A DNA stretch of 44,549 bases from Desertifilum tharense IPPAS B-1220 (GCF_001746915.1 NZ_MJGC01000074.1:1-44549), one strand, 5' to 3'. Counted from the stretch's first letter, positions 18,563-27,699 are shown. Notes: generated by a model from the sequence alone, not told the origin. Numbers and translations are program-made.

Positions 18563-19876
18563 ATGACTACGCCCTTTCAGCTTCAGCTTTTCAACTGGGT
18601 ACCAGAATCTCCTCAAAACCCTCAATCAAAAATAATTGAGGCGAGATCGGGGACTTTTCGCGACAATCTGAAACTCCCCGTTCATCGTTGGTTTCGCTAT
18701 TCAGCAGGATTTTCAGCCGATTGGGTTGAAAAAATTATGACAGAGTTGAAACCCCAAACTATTCTCGATCCGTTTGTAGGTTCAGGGACAGTTTCTATTG
18801 CTAGCGATCGACTAGGCATCAAGTCTTATGGAGTAGAAGCCCATCCTTTTGTTTACAAACTTGCGAAAGGGAAACTATCGTGGGGAGTTAACATTCAGGA
18901 ATTTTTAAGCGCAGCAAGCAATCTTCAGGAAATTGCGCTCAATCTTCAACCTAACCTTCCAGATAATATTCCAGCTTTACTCAAAAAATGCTACACCGAG
19001 GAGGTATTAATCGACCTCTTCAGAATTAAAGAAGCTTACCTAGAACTTGCTCCGTGTTTATCTGAGGAATTACAATCTCTCACTTTTCTGGCAATATCTG
19101 CAAGTCTGCGTGCATCCAGCCACGTTGGAACAGCCCAATGGCAATATATTCTTCCAAATCATCGCAAAACCAAAGTTAATCAACCCTTTGAGGCACTTGA
19201 AAAACAGGTTGATTTAATGCAAGAAGATATGTATTACCTACAATCTCTTGCTCCAGTCAGTCAGGCTAATCTGATGCAAGGAGATGCTAGAGTATTAACA
19301 ACGATTCCCGATTGTAGTATTGATTTAGTCATTACTTCCCCACCTTATGCCAACAACTACGATTATGCAGATGCTACGCGCCTTGAAATGACATTTTGGG
19401 GTGAAGTAAATTCTTGGGGAGACTTACATGAAGTGGTTCGTAAATTCCTCCTCTGCTCAAGTTCGCAACATGCTTCAAAGGAACGACTAAACTTAGATTC
19501 ACTTATTTCCAACTCTATTCTCAGTCCAATCCGAAATGAATTGGCTCCTATTTGTCAAGACCTAGCGAAAATCAGAGAACAGAAAGCAGGAAATAAGGCT
19601 TATCATACGATGATTGCAGCCTATTTTGTTGATATGGGACAGGTGTTTTACAGTCTGCGTCGAGTGACGCAATCAAGGGGTAAAATTTGTTTTGTTATAG
19701 GAGACTCAGCACCTTACGGCGTTTATGTTCCTGTTGAGAAGTGGCTTGGCAAACTAGCGATCGCGGCTGGATTTGAATCTTGGTCTTTTGAACAGATCCG
19801 ACAACGTAATACCAAGTGGAAAAATAGAAAACATAATGTACCGCTACAAGAAGGATGGCTTTGGATAGAAGCTTAG
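18563..19876 (+). CDS. type II DNA methyltransferase, SPPY (N4-cytosine/N6-adenine) class
   Basis: The 437-residue enzyme has the SAM-binding motif DPFVGSGT at 69-76 and the catalytic TSPPY motif at 258-262, in the order I then IV. SPPY is most often an N4-cytosine signature, but N6-adenine cannot be excluded. About 180 residues between the motifs presumably hold the target-recognition part. It is followed after only 3 bp by a putative restriction nuclease, making a compact R-M operon. The recognition sequence cannot be inferred. A+T content and codon use look higher than in the flanking core genes, consistent with transfer. Confidence 0.85.
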   Translation: MTTPFQLQLFNWVPESPQNPQSKIIEARSGTFRDNLKLPVHRWFRYSAGFSADWVEKIMTELKPQTILDPFVGSGTVSIASDRLGIKSYGVEAHPFVYKLAKGKLSWGVNIQEFLSAASNLQEIALNLQPNLPDNIPALLKKCYTEEVLIDLFRIKEAYLELAPCLSEELQSLTFLAISASLRASSHVGTAQWQYILPNHRKTKVNQPFEALEKQVDLMQEDMYYLQSLAPVSQANLMQGDARVLTTIPDCSIDLVITSPPYANNYDYADATRLEMTFWGEVNSWGDLHEVVRKFLLCSSSQHASKERLNLDSLISNSILSPIRNELAPICQDLAKIREQKAGNKAYHTMIAAYFVDMGQVFYSLRRVTQSRGKICFVIGDSAPYGVYVPVEKWLGKLAIAAGFESWSFEQIRQRNTKWKNRKHNVPLQEGWLWIEA

Positions 19877-19879
19877 AGT

Positions 19880-20758
19880 ATGGCACAATCTCCCTCCCAC
19901 AAATTTGGTCAAAACTTAGGTAAGTTACTTGAGGAAATTGTGCTTGATGATATTCTCAAGCCCCGTCTTCAACAGTTTGCTCAATCTCGCAAATACTATC
20001 TTGATTGGCAGCGATCGCGCCCAGCCAGAAAAGGAAAAAAAGTGACATGGGAAGATAAATATGGTAACAAGCACGACTTGGATTTTGTGATTGAAATTGA
20101 GGGTACTGATGAACAGCTTGGCAGACCTGTAGCCTTTATTGAGTCTGCATGGCGTAGATATACAAAGCATTCTAGAAACAAAGCTCAAGAAATTCAAGGG
20201 GCAATCCTTCCTATTATTGAACTTCATCATCTTTCTGCCCCTTTCTATGGAGCCGTGCTAGCGGGTGATTTTACAAAACCTGCTTTGGATCAATTAAGAA
20301 ATAATGGATTTGCAGTCATTTATATTCCTTATCAAGATGTAGTAGATACTTTCCATGACATTGGGTTTAATATTGCATTTGATGAAAATACTCCAGACGA
20401 GAATTATACGGTTGCATCTAAACGGTTAGCGAATCTCACGAGTGCAGAGAAGGAAAAAATTCGCCAGGGGTTAATGCGAATTTCAAAACCTGAAGTCGAT
20501 AGATTTATGGATAGACTTAAAAATCGCCTTGAGCGTTATATTACAAAAATTGTTTTGATGCCTCTTTTTGGAATAAAATATGAGTTTCAAACTATTGATG
20601 AGATATTAGACAATCTTGATACGCTCGACATTGAGAATCCTAGGGGCAGTTTTGAAAGATTTGAGGTTATTATTGATTACAGCAACCAGGATACGATTAG
20701 AGCTACTTTTCAAGAAAAAAGCTTGCTAACAGATTTTTTGAATAAACTGAAAAGTTGA
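19880..20758 (+). CDS. putative type II restriction endonuclease, PD-(D/E)XK-like
   Basis: I do not recognise a named family. The 292-residue soluble protein follows the methyltransferase by 3 bp, the classic R-M arrangement. A candidate nuclease core lies at about 57-105: NKHDLDFVIEIEG, then RPVAFIESAWRRYTKHSRNKAQEI. This reads as D...E-x-A with a conserved basic stretch rather than a canonical ExK. The second half is helical and may bind DNA. Base composition is A+T-rich compared with the core genes. The function is inferred mainly from position. Confidence 0.6.
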   Translation: MAQSPSHKFGQNLGKLLEEIVLDDILKPRLQQFAQSRKYYLDWQRSRPARKGKKVTWEDKYGNKHDLDFVIEIEGTDEQLGRPVAFIESAWRRYTKHSRNKAQEIQGAILPIIELHHLSAPFYGAVLAGDFTKPALDQLRNNGFAVIYIPYQDVVDTFHDIGFNIAFDENTPDENYTVASKRLANLTSAEKEKIRQGLMRISKPEVDRFMDRLKNRLERYITKIVLMPLFGIKYEFQTIDEILDNLDTLDIENPRGSFERFEVIIDYSNQDTIRATFQEKSLLTDFLNKLKS

Positions 20759-20872
20759 CAACGAGCCTGAAATCTACTTGCAATAATTTAATTGTTTAAT
20801 TTACTGTATCGCTTTTAAATCTACAAATCAAACGTCACAGCAATCAATTTACATCTAATTCAATCGCAATTT

Positions 20873-21343
20873 TTAGTAGTGAATTTGAGCTTTTCCTCCA
20901 GCATTTGCTATTTTCTGAACTGCCTTTTCAGCATCTTCTAGACTCACATATCTTAAAATTGGCTGAGGCGTGGATTCCACTAAATTCTTAGCTTCCCGCA
21001 GACCAAAACCCGTTAACTCTCTGACAGCTTGTAACACTGAAATTCTAGATTCACTGGGAACTTCGATTAAGATGACATCAACTTCTGTAGCAAGGCTTTT
21101 TTGAAGTTCTGCGGTACTTAGATCGGATTTATGGGAATGAGAGTTTAAGTGTTGGAGAACGCGATCGAGTTTGCGATCGATGCGTTCTAGCATTTCCCGA
21201 TCTCTAGGAATCGAGGAATGGGAATCTAAAGAATGCTGCTTTTGAGAATGGTTTGCTGAAGGTTGACGAGTTAGGGAAAATAAAACCGCAACCAAGGTAG
21301 CAACATTCAGGAGAAGAATCCAAGTTTCCACAGTCTCATTCAT
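20873..21343 (-). CDS. membrane-anchored protein with ribosomal L7/L12-like C-terminal domain
   Basis: The 156-residue protein has an N-terminal transmembrane helix (about 7-25), a polar linker with a short coiled coil (about 47-68) and a C-terminal domain (about 86-156) that clearly resembles the L7/L12 C-terminal domain: DVILIEVPSESRISVLQAVR, then LTGFGLREAKNLVES, and AEKAVQKIANAGGKA. In L7/L12 this fold contacts translation factors, but the N-terminal ribosome-binding domain is absent, so this is not the ribosomal protein. Its role is unknown. It starts 7 bp after the DUF72 gene and is probably cotranscribed. Confidence 0.8.
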   Translation of the reverse strand: MNETVETWILLLNVATLVAVLFSLTRQPSANHSQKQHSLDSHSSIPRDREMLERIDRKLDRVLQHLNSHSHKSDLSTAELQKSLATEVDVILIEVPSESRISVLQAVRELTGFGLREAKNLVESTPQPILRYVSLEDAEKAVQKIANAGGKAQIHY

Positions 21344-21350
21344 TGAAGCT

Positions 21351-22247
21351 TCAAAATAAACTCAGTTGATTAAAACCCGCATCGAACTGTTCCCAAGGTA
21401 ATGGAGGAACGGATACCCCTCGTTTTTCTAATAATTGTTGAAAATGACGCGCTACCAGAGGCGATCGCGCTTCGATCGGACAATGAACGAAAAAATAAGT
21501 TTCCGTACCTTGCTGTATCCAATTTGCCACAGTCTCAACCCATTCGTCGAGGTAGGGAGGGTTAAAAGATTGCTCTGGATGGGAGACAAATCGAATTAAG
21601 CTAAAAGGGGCTGTCACCACGGGTTGTAAGGGGAGTTGCGGCTTCTTCCGTTCCCAGGTGCGTTGCGGATCGTCAGGACAATTGTAAATCGGACGAGAAT
21701 CTAATAAAACTCGCCCCACCCCTAGCTGGTGCAGTCGCGAGTTGAGTTCGCTGGCGTGGGGTTCTGTAAACCAGTCGGGATGGCGAACTTCTAGCGCTAA
21801 CGGTATCCCACAAGACAGCAAGGTTGTGAAAAATTTGCTAAGGTCATCCAGATGAGCCGGAGTGTAACTGGGTGGCAGTTGCACAAAAACAGGGCCAGTG
21901 CGATCGCCTAAACCGCGTGCTAACTCTAAAAATGCGATCGCGCCCGGTATTGCAGGTTTCAGCAAGCCATTGTGCGTTAAAGCTTTGGGAAACTTCAGAC
22001 AAAACTTAAACCCCGGTGGCGTCTGTTCGGCCCAACGCGCGATCGTCTCTGCGTTCGGGGTAGCATAGAAGGTAGTATTCCCCTCAACTGCCGTTAATCG
22101 CTGGCTATACAATTGCAGAAAGTCCCCAGCGCGACTCCCTTTAGGATAAAATTCCCCCACCCAACCTTTATACGCCCAAACTGCACAACCTAGATAAAAG
22201 GAAGCCAGAGAAGAATTAGACGCAAGCGGGGATAGTTTTGTAGACAT
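21351..22247 (-). CDS. DUF72 (YecE-like) protein
   Basis: The 298-residue TIM-barrel-like protein carries DUF72 marks: YLGCAVWAYKGWVGEFYP near the N-terminus, VEGNTTFYATP, GFKFCLKFPKALTH, GPVFVQLPPSY, and LALEVRHPDWF. Length and layout are normal for the family, whose biochemical function is unknown. It is the upstream gene of a probable two-gene operon with the L7/L12-like membrane protein. Confidence 0.9.
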   Translation of the reverse strand: MSTKLSPLASNSSLASFYLGCAVWAYKGWVGEFYPKGSRAGDFLQLYSQRLTAVEGNTTFYATPNAETIARWAEQTPPGFKFCLKFPKALTHNGLLKPAIPGAIAFLELARGLGDRTGPVFVQLPPSYTPAHLDDLSKFFTTLLSCGIPLALEVRHPDWFTEPHASELNSRLHQLGVGRVLLDSRPIYNCPDDPQRTWERKKPQLPLQPVVTAPFSLIRFVSHPEQSFNPPYLDEWVETVANWIQQGTETYFFVHCPIEARSPLVARHFQQLLEKRGVSVPPLPWEQFDAGFNQLSLF

Positions 22248-22392
22248 GGAGATCGGTTTGTTGAGTCAATTTGTGCCAATCTCATCACCCTATCATCTAA
22301 CTTTCTAGAGTAGTCTCATCTTAGGGCCAGGATTACTCGCTACTACTTTTATATGATATTCAGGCAACATCTATCAAGGTAAATTTTATACA

Positions 22393-22821
22393 TTATTTGA
22401 ATCGATAAGTAAATAGCAAAATAATCATAGACAAGATACAGGCGCTTTTCCATAATAATAACCACCAAGGACGCCACCAACCGCCTGTATGCACTTCTAC
22501 TATATCGGAAATTCCAAACAGCAAAAAGGTTATCGCCGCAACGAATGCGTGCTGTTTTTCGGCTGGAGGACGACGGAAAAAGCGGATTGCAAATCCGAGA
22601 GAAAAGATTCCCCAAATTCCGGCTTCAATATAGTTTCCCTGGCTATAAACTGTTTCTAAAAACTTGGATCGATCGGTTGCTTGTTCTGGAGTCATGGGTT
22701 CGGAAAAAACAAAACCCGACCATACTCCAAAGGCGATGAGTAGTAATAAGAAAACCGTTAACCTAACCTTAGCAGCTTTAGTAATCGTCCAAGGAGATTG
22801 AGAGTGCAGCTTTTTTGGCAT
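22393..22821 (-). CDS. small multi-pass membrane protein, hypothetical
   Basis: The 142-residue product has hydrophobic helices at about 20-38, 66-82, 94-110 and 122-140, with the aromatic stretch HTGGWWRPWWLLLWK between the last two. I do not recognise the family. The frame extends upstream to 22914, but ATG 22821 (MPKKLHS) is the more natural start and keeps the spacer with divergent uvrA non-coding. The stretch downstream (22248-22392) holds no gene. Confidence 0.6.
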   Translation of the reverse strand: MPKKLHSQSPWTITKAAKVRLTVFLLLLIAFGVWSGFVFSEPMTPEQATDRSKFLETVYSQGNYIEAGIWGIFSLGFAIRFFRRPPAEKQHAFVAAITFLLFGISDIVEVHTGGWWRPWWLLLWKSACILSMIILLFTYRFK

Positions 22822-22960
22822 TTCAGGTATGGGCGATCGCACATCGCCATTGTAACAAGGCGAGAAGTTAGGCAAAAGCACTCGATACTTTGCCCCAACT
22901 TCTCCGCACTCCAAAATAGATCGCTAGAATTGTTAAGGACTATTGCTGCACCTTCTTCCC

Positions 22961-25885
22961 ATGTCTCATCCGGCGAACCTATCCGATCCGCTACCCCAAG
23001 CCTCTCAGAATGGCCATCATGCTGCGAGTCAGAATACTATTCGGATACGGGGAGCCAGACAGCATAATTTAAAGAATATAGACTTAGAACTGCCGCGCGA
23101 TCGCCTGATCGTATTTACTGGCGTTTCCGGTTCTGGTAAGTCATCCCTCGCCTTTGATACCATCTTCGCAGAAGGACAGCGCCGCTACGTTGAGTCCTTG
23201 AGTGCTTATGCGCGACAATTTTTAGGTCAAGTGGATAAGCCGGATGTGGATGCTATCGAAGGGTTAAGTCCGGCAATTTCCATCGATCAAAAGTCTACTT
23301 CCCATAACCCGCGTTCAACCGTAGGCACCGTTACCGAAATTTACGATTACTTGCGCTTACTATTTGGCAGAGCCGGAGAACCCCACTGTCCGATCTGCGA
23401 TCGCAATATCGCGCCACAGACGATCGATGAAATGTGCGATCGCATTTTAGAACTTCCAGACCGCACCCGCTTCCAAATTCTCGCACCCGTCGTCCGGGGA
23501 AAGAAAGGAACCCATAAGAAATTACTCTCCAGTTTAGCCGCCCAAGGCTTTGTCCGCGTCCGCGTCAACGGCGAAGTCATCGAGTTATCCGACTCCATCG
23601 AACTCGATAAAAACTATACCCATAATATTGAAATCGTTATCGACCGTTTAATCAAAAAACCCGATATCCAAGAACGCCTCACCGACTCCCTGGCTACCTG
23701 CTTGCGCCATTCTGAAGGGATCGCCATTATCGATATTCTCCCAGAAGCCGAAGCAGAAGGCGAACCCCCCACCCCCCTCATCTTCTCAGAAAACTTCGCC
23801 TGTCCCGAACATGGCGCAGTCATGGAAGAACTCTCGCCGCGCCTGTTTTCCTTTAACTCACCCTATGGCGCGTGTCCAAATTGTCACGGGTTGGGAAGTT
23901 TGCGAACCTTCAGCGAAGAATTGCTCGTTCCCGATCCTAGCGCGCCTGTCTATATGGCGATCGCACCTTGGTCAGAAAAGGACAACTCCTACTACCTCTC
24001 GCTGTTGTATAGCGTGGGTAAGGCTTGCGGTTTTGAAATTCAAACCCCTTGGAACCAACTCACCGCCGAACAACAACACATCATCCTTCACGGAACCGAA
24101 CATGAAATCTATATTGAAGCCGACTCCGCCTATCGCGAAAGTAAAGGCTATCACAAACGCTACCAAGGCGTCATTCCCATCCTCGATCGCCAGTATAGAG
24201 AAACCGGATCGGAACTGCAAAAACAGAAACTCGAACCCTACTTAATTGATAAACCCTGCGCGGTTTGCGATGGAAAGCGCCTCAAACCGGAAGCCTTAGC
24301 CGTGCGTTTAGGACAATATCGCATTCTCGACTTAACCAGCCACTCCATCCGCGAAAGCTTAGAACGCATTCACCAACTGCAACTCACCCCCAGACAAGCA
24401 CAAATTGGCGACTTAGCCTTACGGGAAATTCAAGCCAGGTTGCAATTCTTACTCGATGTTGGCTTAGATTATCTCACCCTAGATCGTTCCGCCATGACGC
24501 TATCGGGAGGAGAAGCGCAACGCATCCGCCTCGCCACGCAAATTGGCGCGGGTTTAACCGGAGTTCTCTACGTTTTAGATGAACCGAGTATTGGACTGCA
24601 TCAGCGCGATAATGGCAGGCTATTACAAACCCTCACTAAGCTGCGCGATATTGGGAATACCTTAATTGTGGTAGAACATGATGAGGAAACCATCCGCAAT
24701 GCAGATTACTTAGTCGATATTGGCGTAGGTGCAGGCGTACATGGGGGAAATATCGTAGCTCAAGGTCAATTAAACGATATCCTTGATGCTCCCGATTCTC
24801 TCACAGGCGCGTATCTTTCGGGAAGAAGAGCGATCGCCACTCCCGCCACTCGCAGACCGGGCAATGGTAAAAGCTTAATCCTAAAAAACTGCCACCGCAA
24901 CAACCTCAAGCAGATTGATGTCGAAATTCCATTAGGGAAATTAGTCACCATTACCGGCGTTTCCGGTTCGGGAAAATCAACCCTGATTAACGAGTTACTT
25001 TATCCCGCCCTGCAACATCATCTCACGCGCAAAGTCCCTTTCCCAACCGCACTGGGCAAAATTAAAGGCCTCAACGCCATCGATAAAACCATTGTCATCG
25101 ATCAATCGCCCATTGGCAGAACGCCGCGTTCTAACCCTGCAACCTATACTGGCGTGTTTGATGTCATCCGCGCTGTATTTGCCGAAACCATCGAAGCCAA
25201 AGCCAGAGGTTACAAACAAGGCCAGTTTTCCTTTAATGTGAAAGGGGGACGTTGCGAAGCTTGCGGCGGACAAGGCGTAAACGTGATTGAAATGAACTTT
25301 CTCCCCGATGTTTACGTGCAATGCGAAGTCTGCAAAGGGGCAAGATACAACCGGGAAACCCTGCAAGTTAAGTATAAGGGTTTTTCGATTGCTGATGTGT
25401 TGAATATGACAGTAGAGGAAGCCTTAGAAGCCTTCCAAAATATCCCCAAAGCCGCCAGCCGCCTGCAAACCCTACTCGATGTCGGGTTAGGCTATATTCA
25501 ATTAGGTCAACCCGCACCGACGCTATCAGGTGGAGAAGCACAACGGGTAAAGCTAGCCTCGGAGTTATCCCGCCGCGCCACTGGAAAGACGCTATACCTC
25601 ATTGACGAACCCACAACCGGGTTATCCTTCTACGACGTGCATCAACTGTTAAACGTGCTGCAACGCTTGGTAGATAAAGGAAATTCCATTATCGTCATCG
25701 AACATAACTTAGACGCGATCCGCTGTTCCGATTGGGTGATAGACTTAGGCCCAGAAGGAGGCGATCGCGGTGGTGAAATTATCGCTCAAGGTACCCCAGA
25801 AGCGATCGCGGAAGTCCCCCATTCCTACACGGGACAATACCTCAAACACGTCCTCCAACAATACCCACCCCAACCCGAAGTCTAG
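22961..25885 (+). CDS. uvrA: excinuclease ABC subunit A
   Basis: This full-length UvrA of 974 residues is the damage-sensing ABC ATPase of nucleotide-excision repair, acting with UvrB and UvrC. Visible marks: Walker A GVSGSGKSSL and GVSGSGKSTL, two ABC signatures (LSGGEAQRIRLA and LSGGEAQRVKLA), and zinc-finger cysteine pairs (CPIC, CPNCHG, CEACGG, CEVC). ATG 22961 is preferred to an in-frame TTG at 22943. The last ~35 codons (from GTPEAIAEVPHSY) and flanking DNA are copied three times in the downstream cassettes. It is immediately followed by the remnant integron. Confidence 0.95.
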   Translation: MSHPANLSDPLPQASQNGHHAASQNTIRIRGARQHNLKNIDLELPRDRLIVFTGVSGSGKSSLAFDTIFAEGQRRYVESLSAYARQFLGQVDKPDVDAIEGLSPAISIDQKSTSHNPRSTVGTVTEIYDYLRLLFGRAGEPHCPICDRNIAPQTIDEMCDRILELPDRTRFQILAPVVRGKKGTHKKLLSSLAAQGFVRVRVNGEVIELSDSIELDKNYTHNIEIVIDRLIKKPDIQERLTDSLATCLRHSEGIAIIDILPEAEAEGEPPTPLIFSENFACPEHGAVMEELSPRLFSFNSPYGACPNCHGLGSLRTFSEELLVPDPSAPVYMAIAPWSEKDNSYYLSLLYSVGKACGFEIQTPWNQLTAEQQHIILHGTEHEIYIEADSAYRESKGYHKRYQGVIPILDRQYRETGSELQKQKLEPYLIDKPCAVCDGKRLKPEALAVRLGQYRILDLTSHSIRESLERIHQLQLTPRQAQIGDLALREIQARLQFLLDVGLDYLTLDRSAMTLSGGEAQRIRLATQIGAGLTGVLYVLDEPSIGLHQRDNGRLLQTLTKLRDIGNTLIVVEHDEETIRNADYLVDIGVGAGVHGGNIVAQGQLNDILDAPDSLTGAYLSGRRAIATPATRRPGNGKSLILKNCHRNNLKQIDVEIPLGKLVTITGVSGSGKSTLINELLYPALQHHLTRKVPFPTALGKIKGLNAIDKTIVIDQSPIGRTPRSNPATYTGVFDVIRAVFAETIEAKARGYKQGQFSFNVKGGRCEACGGQGVNVIEMNFLPDVYVQCEVCKGARYNRETLQVKYKGFSIADVLNMTVEEALEAFQNIPKAASRLQTLLDVGLGYIQLGQPAPTLSGGEAQRVKLASELSRRATGKTLYLIDEPTTGLSFYDVHQLLNVLQRLVDKGNSIIVIEHNLDAIRCSDWVIDLGPEGGDRGGEIIAQGTPEAIAEVPHSYTGQYLKHVLQQYPPQPEV

Positions 25886-25899
25886 AATGGAGGGGGAGA

Positions 25900-26100
25900 T
25901 TAAGCAGTTTGCATCCCTATGGCAAAATCTGTATACTGTCTCATTTTTGGCTCATGGAAGGCTAACACAATATCTTCTTTAGGGACGCCTGCACGAACTA
26001 AGTCAGTCGCGATCCCTTCTTCAGTCCAATCTTCTTCGATCCAAAACTGTCCGTTCCGAATCCACACATATACAGTTATACCCGTAATGCGATCGCCTTT
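25900..26100 (-). pseudogene. xisI: 3' remnant of xisI (fdxN element excision controlling factor)
   Basis: Read on the minus strand, this encodes the last ~65 residues of an XisI-like protein (RITGITVYVWIRNG, FWIEEDWTEEG, GVPKEDIVLAFHEPK) and a stop at 25900-25902. The N-terminal half is missing: upstream of about 26100 the sequence changes to the integrase remnant. XisI proteins were named from the heterocyst fdxN element but are abundant with XisH in many cyanobacteria, likely as toxin-antitoxin-like pairs. A second copy is at 29367-29571. Confidence 0.75.
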
Positions 26101-26288
26101 TTGCCAGCCAGATAAGTTAAAAATTATTCAATTTCTTTTCCACCCATTTCTCGTGGGTGGCGTTTATTATGGAATAAAATATAGCGTTTAATCCAGTTAA
26201 TATAGCTTTTTTCGGTTTTATAAGAGTAATGCTTTACACGAATAACATCACGGACTTGTTCAAGGAGTTTTTTAGGGAGTTTTTCCAT
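26097..26288 (-). pseudogene. intI: integron integrase IntI remnant (N-terminal SAM-like domain only)
   Basis: From ATG 26288 the minus strand encodes MEKLPKKLLEQVRDVIRV, KHYSYKTEKSYINWIKRY and ILFHNKRHPREMGGKEIE, which is the N-terminal core-binding domain of integron integrases. A TAA at 26124-26126 stops it after 54 residues. In the same frame beyond the stop, FLTYLA still follows, as in IntI. The sequence then runs into the xisI remnant. The catalytic domain with the RHRY residues is gone, so this copy cannot recombine attC sites. The orientation, pointing away from the attC array, is standard for an integron. Confidence 0.8.
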
Positions 26289-26299
26289 CGGGTGATATT

Positions 26300-26470
26300 C
26301 AGAATCTTTCTGGATAATATGACGATTGGATATGTTATCCCGAAAGTTTCTGGCTATCATCGGAAAATATACGGAAAGTTTCTGGATAACATTCTCTGCG
26401 GGGGGATTATACAGAAAGTTTCTGTTTTTTGTCCTCTGGGGATTGATTATCCAGAAAATGTCGGGATAAT
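26300..26470. repeat. array of imperfect palindromic repeats in the attI-like region
   Basis: Five degenerate copies of GAAAGTTTCTGGATAA-type sequence have their TTTCTGG cores at 26308, 26348, 26379, 26419 and about 26459, giving spacings of 40, 31, 40 and 40 bp. Neighbouring copies face inverted TTATCC/GGATAA elements; for example, CTTTCTGGATAATAT pairs with ATATGTTATCCCGAAAG. The segment therefore folds into successive hairpins. It lies between the integrase start and the first cassette, where attI and the cassette promoter normally sit. Confidence 0.65.
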
Positions 26471-26489
26471 AAGTAGTTATGCCGCTCAA

Positions 26490-26502
26490 TCTCTGGTTAG
26501 GA
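26490..26502 (+). other. candidate attI core site
   Basis: CTCTGGTTAGGAT contains GTTAGGA at 26496-26502, close to the integron core GTTRRRY and to the GTTAGAT right ends of the attC sites. It lies just before the first cassette gene, so the attI-cassette 1 junction is likely after 26496-26498. It is inferred from position and core only. Confidence 0.45.
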
Positions 26503-26560
26503 TGTATATCAAGGCTGTTTCCTGGAAGTCAGCCCTTCGTGTATTGCCTGAAAAGACTTG

Positions 26561-27682
26561 ATGAGTAAGCAAATAACTAAGAACCAACATTATGTCCCCC
26601 AATGCTTGCTTAAGCATTTTTGTTTTGACGCGAAGAAGGGGAAGAAGATAAATATATTTGATATAGAAAGGTCTGTTGTGAGATATAACCAGTCAGTCAA
26701 GGAGGTTTTCTCACAAAACTATTTTTATGGTAAGGACAATGAAGTTGAAACCTTCATGGCTGAAAATATAGAAGGTTCAGCTTCAAAAGTACTAGATAAA
26801 ATCGTTGATGGAGACTTCACTATAGTTGACGAAGATGTCTTAACTTTACACAGATTTATTTTATCCCTTTTTTATAGAACACCTGAAGCAAGTGAAAGAG
26901 TAAGTGGATTTGTAAATTCACAGCTTGAGTCAGTGGTGCGTGAACTTTTGAGCTTGAACGGATTTGATCCAGAAGAAGCAAGTGCTGGGCGATTCAACTT
27001 TTATCAAGACCGATTAGCATCTCTAATTACTGTTCAAGGAGTGCTTGATTCCATAATCCTAAGAGATTTGGATTGCCACATTATTAAAAATGAAACTGCA
27101 TCAGAGTTCTATATATCTGATCATCCTGTATTCATCTACAATTGGCTCTACCGAGATTTAGAACATCCTGGAGTTACAAGCATTACTGCAACTGGACTAC
27201 AGATTTTTCTTCCCCTCTCTCCTCAAATAACACTTTGCCTATATGATCCAAAAGTATATAAATATGGGCAAAAAAGTTTGGTAACTTGCATTTCAAAAGA
27301 TGAAGACATTGAAATCTTAAATTCTTTTCAGGTAATCAACTCAGATTCGATTATAGGATTTCATTCAAAACAAAACGAAGCTCACGTAAAGCAATTGTAC
27401 GAAAGATATAAAAGCATAAAGTTGCATCAGTACGAGAGTGGCATTTTATCAACTCAAGAGGAAGGCGAGGGGAAAATAAGATCGACACATTTTGTTTTCA
27501 CTAGACAAGCAAAGTTAAGGAAAATGCCTTCGTTTGTAAAAATTAAAAAGGAAGCTAGAAGCTACGCGTCTTCATACCAAGAGAGAGATCCTGAACTATC
27601 TGCAAAACACATGGAGTTCAAAAAGTTTATAAACGAGCAAAGACAACGCAGTATTATTGAGTTAAATCAAGGTGATCTTTAA
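26561..27682 (+). CDS. DUF4238-like protein (cassette 1)
   Basis: The 373-residue protein begins like DUF4238 proteins (SKQITKNQHYVPQCLLKHF), with further matches in its mid-region (ESEFYISDHP-like ASEFYISDHPVFIYN). The function of the family is unknown; members often sit in accessory islands. ATG 26561 is used rather than the preceding in-frame TTG. Base composition is clearly A+T-rich relative to uvrA, which suggests acquisition. It is the first gene of the cassette array, ends 18 bp before attC site 1, and points away from intI as cassette genes usually do. Confidence 0.75.
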   Translation: MSKQITKNQHYVPQCLLKHFCFDAKKGKKINIFDIERSVVRYNQSVKEVFSQNYFYGKDNEVETFMAENIEGSASKVLDKIVDGDFTIVDEDVLTLHRFILSLFYRTPEASERVSGFVNSQLESVVRELLSLNGFDPEEASAGRFNFYQDRLASLITVQGVLDSIILRDLDCHIIKNETASEFYISDHPVFIYNWLYRDLEHPGVTSITATGLQIFLPLSPQITLCLYDPKVYKYGQKSLVTCISKDEDIEILNSFQVINSDSIIGFHSKQNEAHVKQLYERYKSIKLHQYESGILSTQEEGEGKIRSTHFVFTRQAKLRKMPSFVKIKKEARSYASSYQERDPELSAKHMEFKKFINEQRQRSIIELNQGDL

Positions 27683-27699
27683 TATATTAGCTACACGGC

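Noticed and set aside
25900-26100. Active fdxN-type excision element because of XisI similarity
   Set aside because: Only C-terminal xisI fragments are present, no xisF/xisH or element ends; XisI-like genes are common outside nitrogen-fixation elements.
26229-26561. 110-codon plus-strand frame in the attI region
   Set aside because: It is produced by the palindromic repeats opposite the integrase remnant and has repetitive, non-protein-like sequence.
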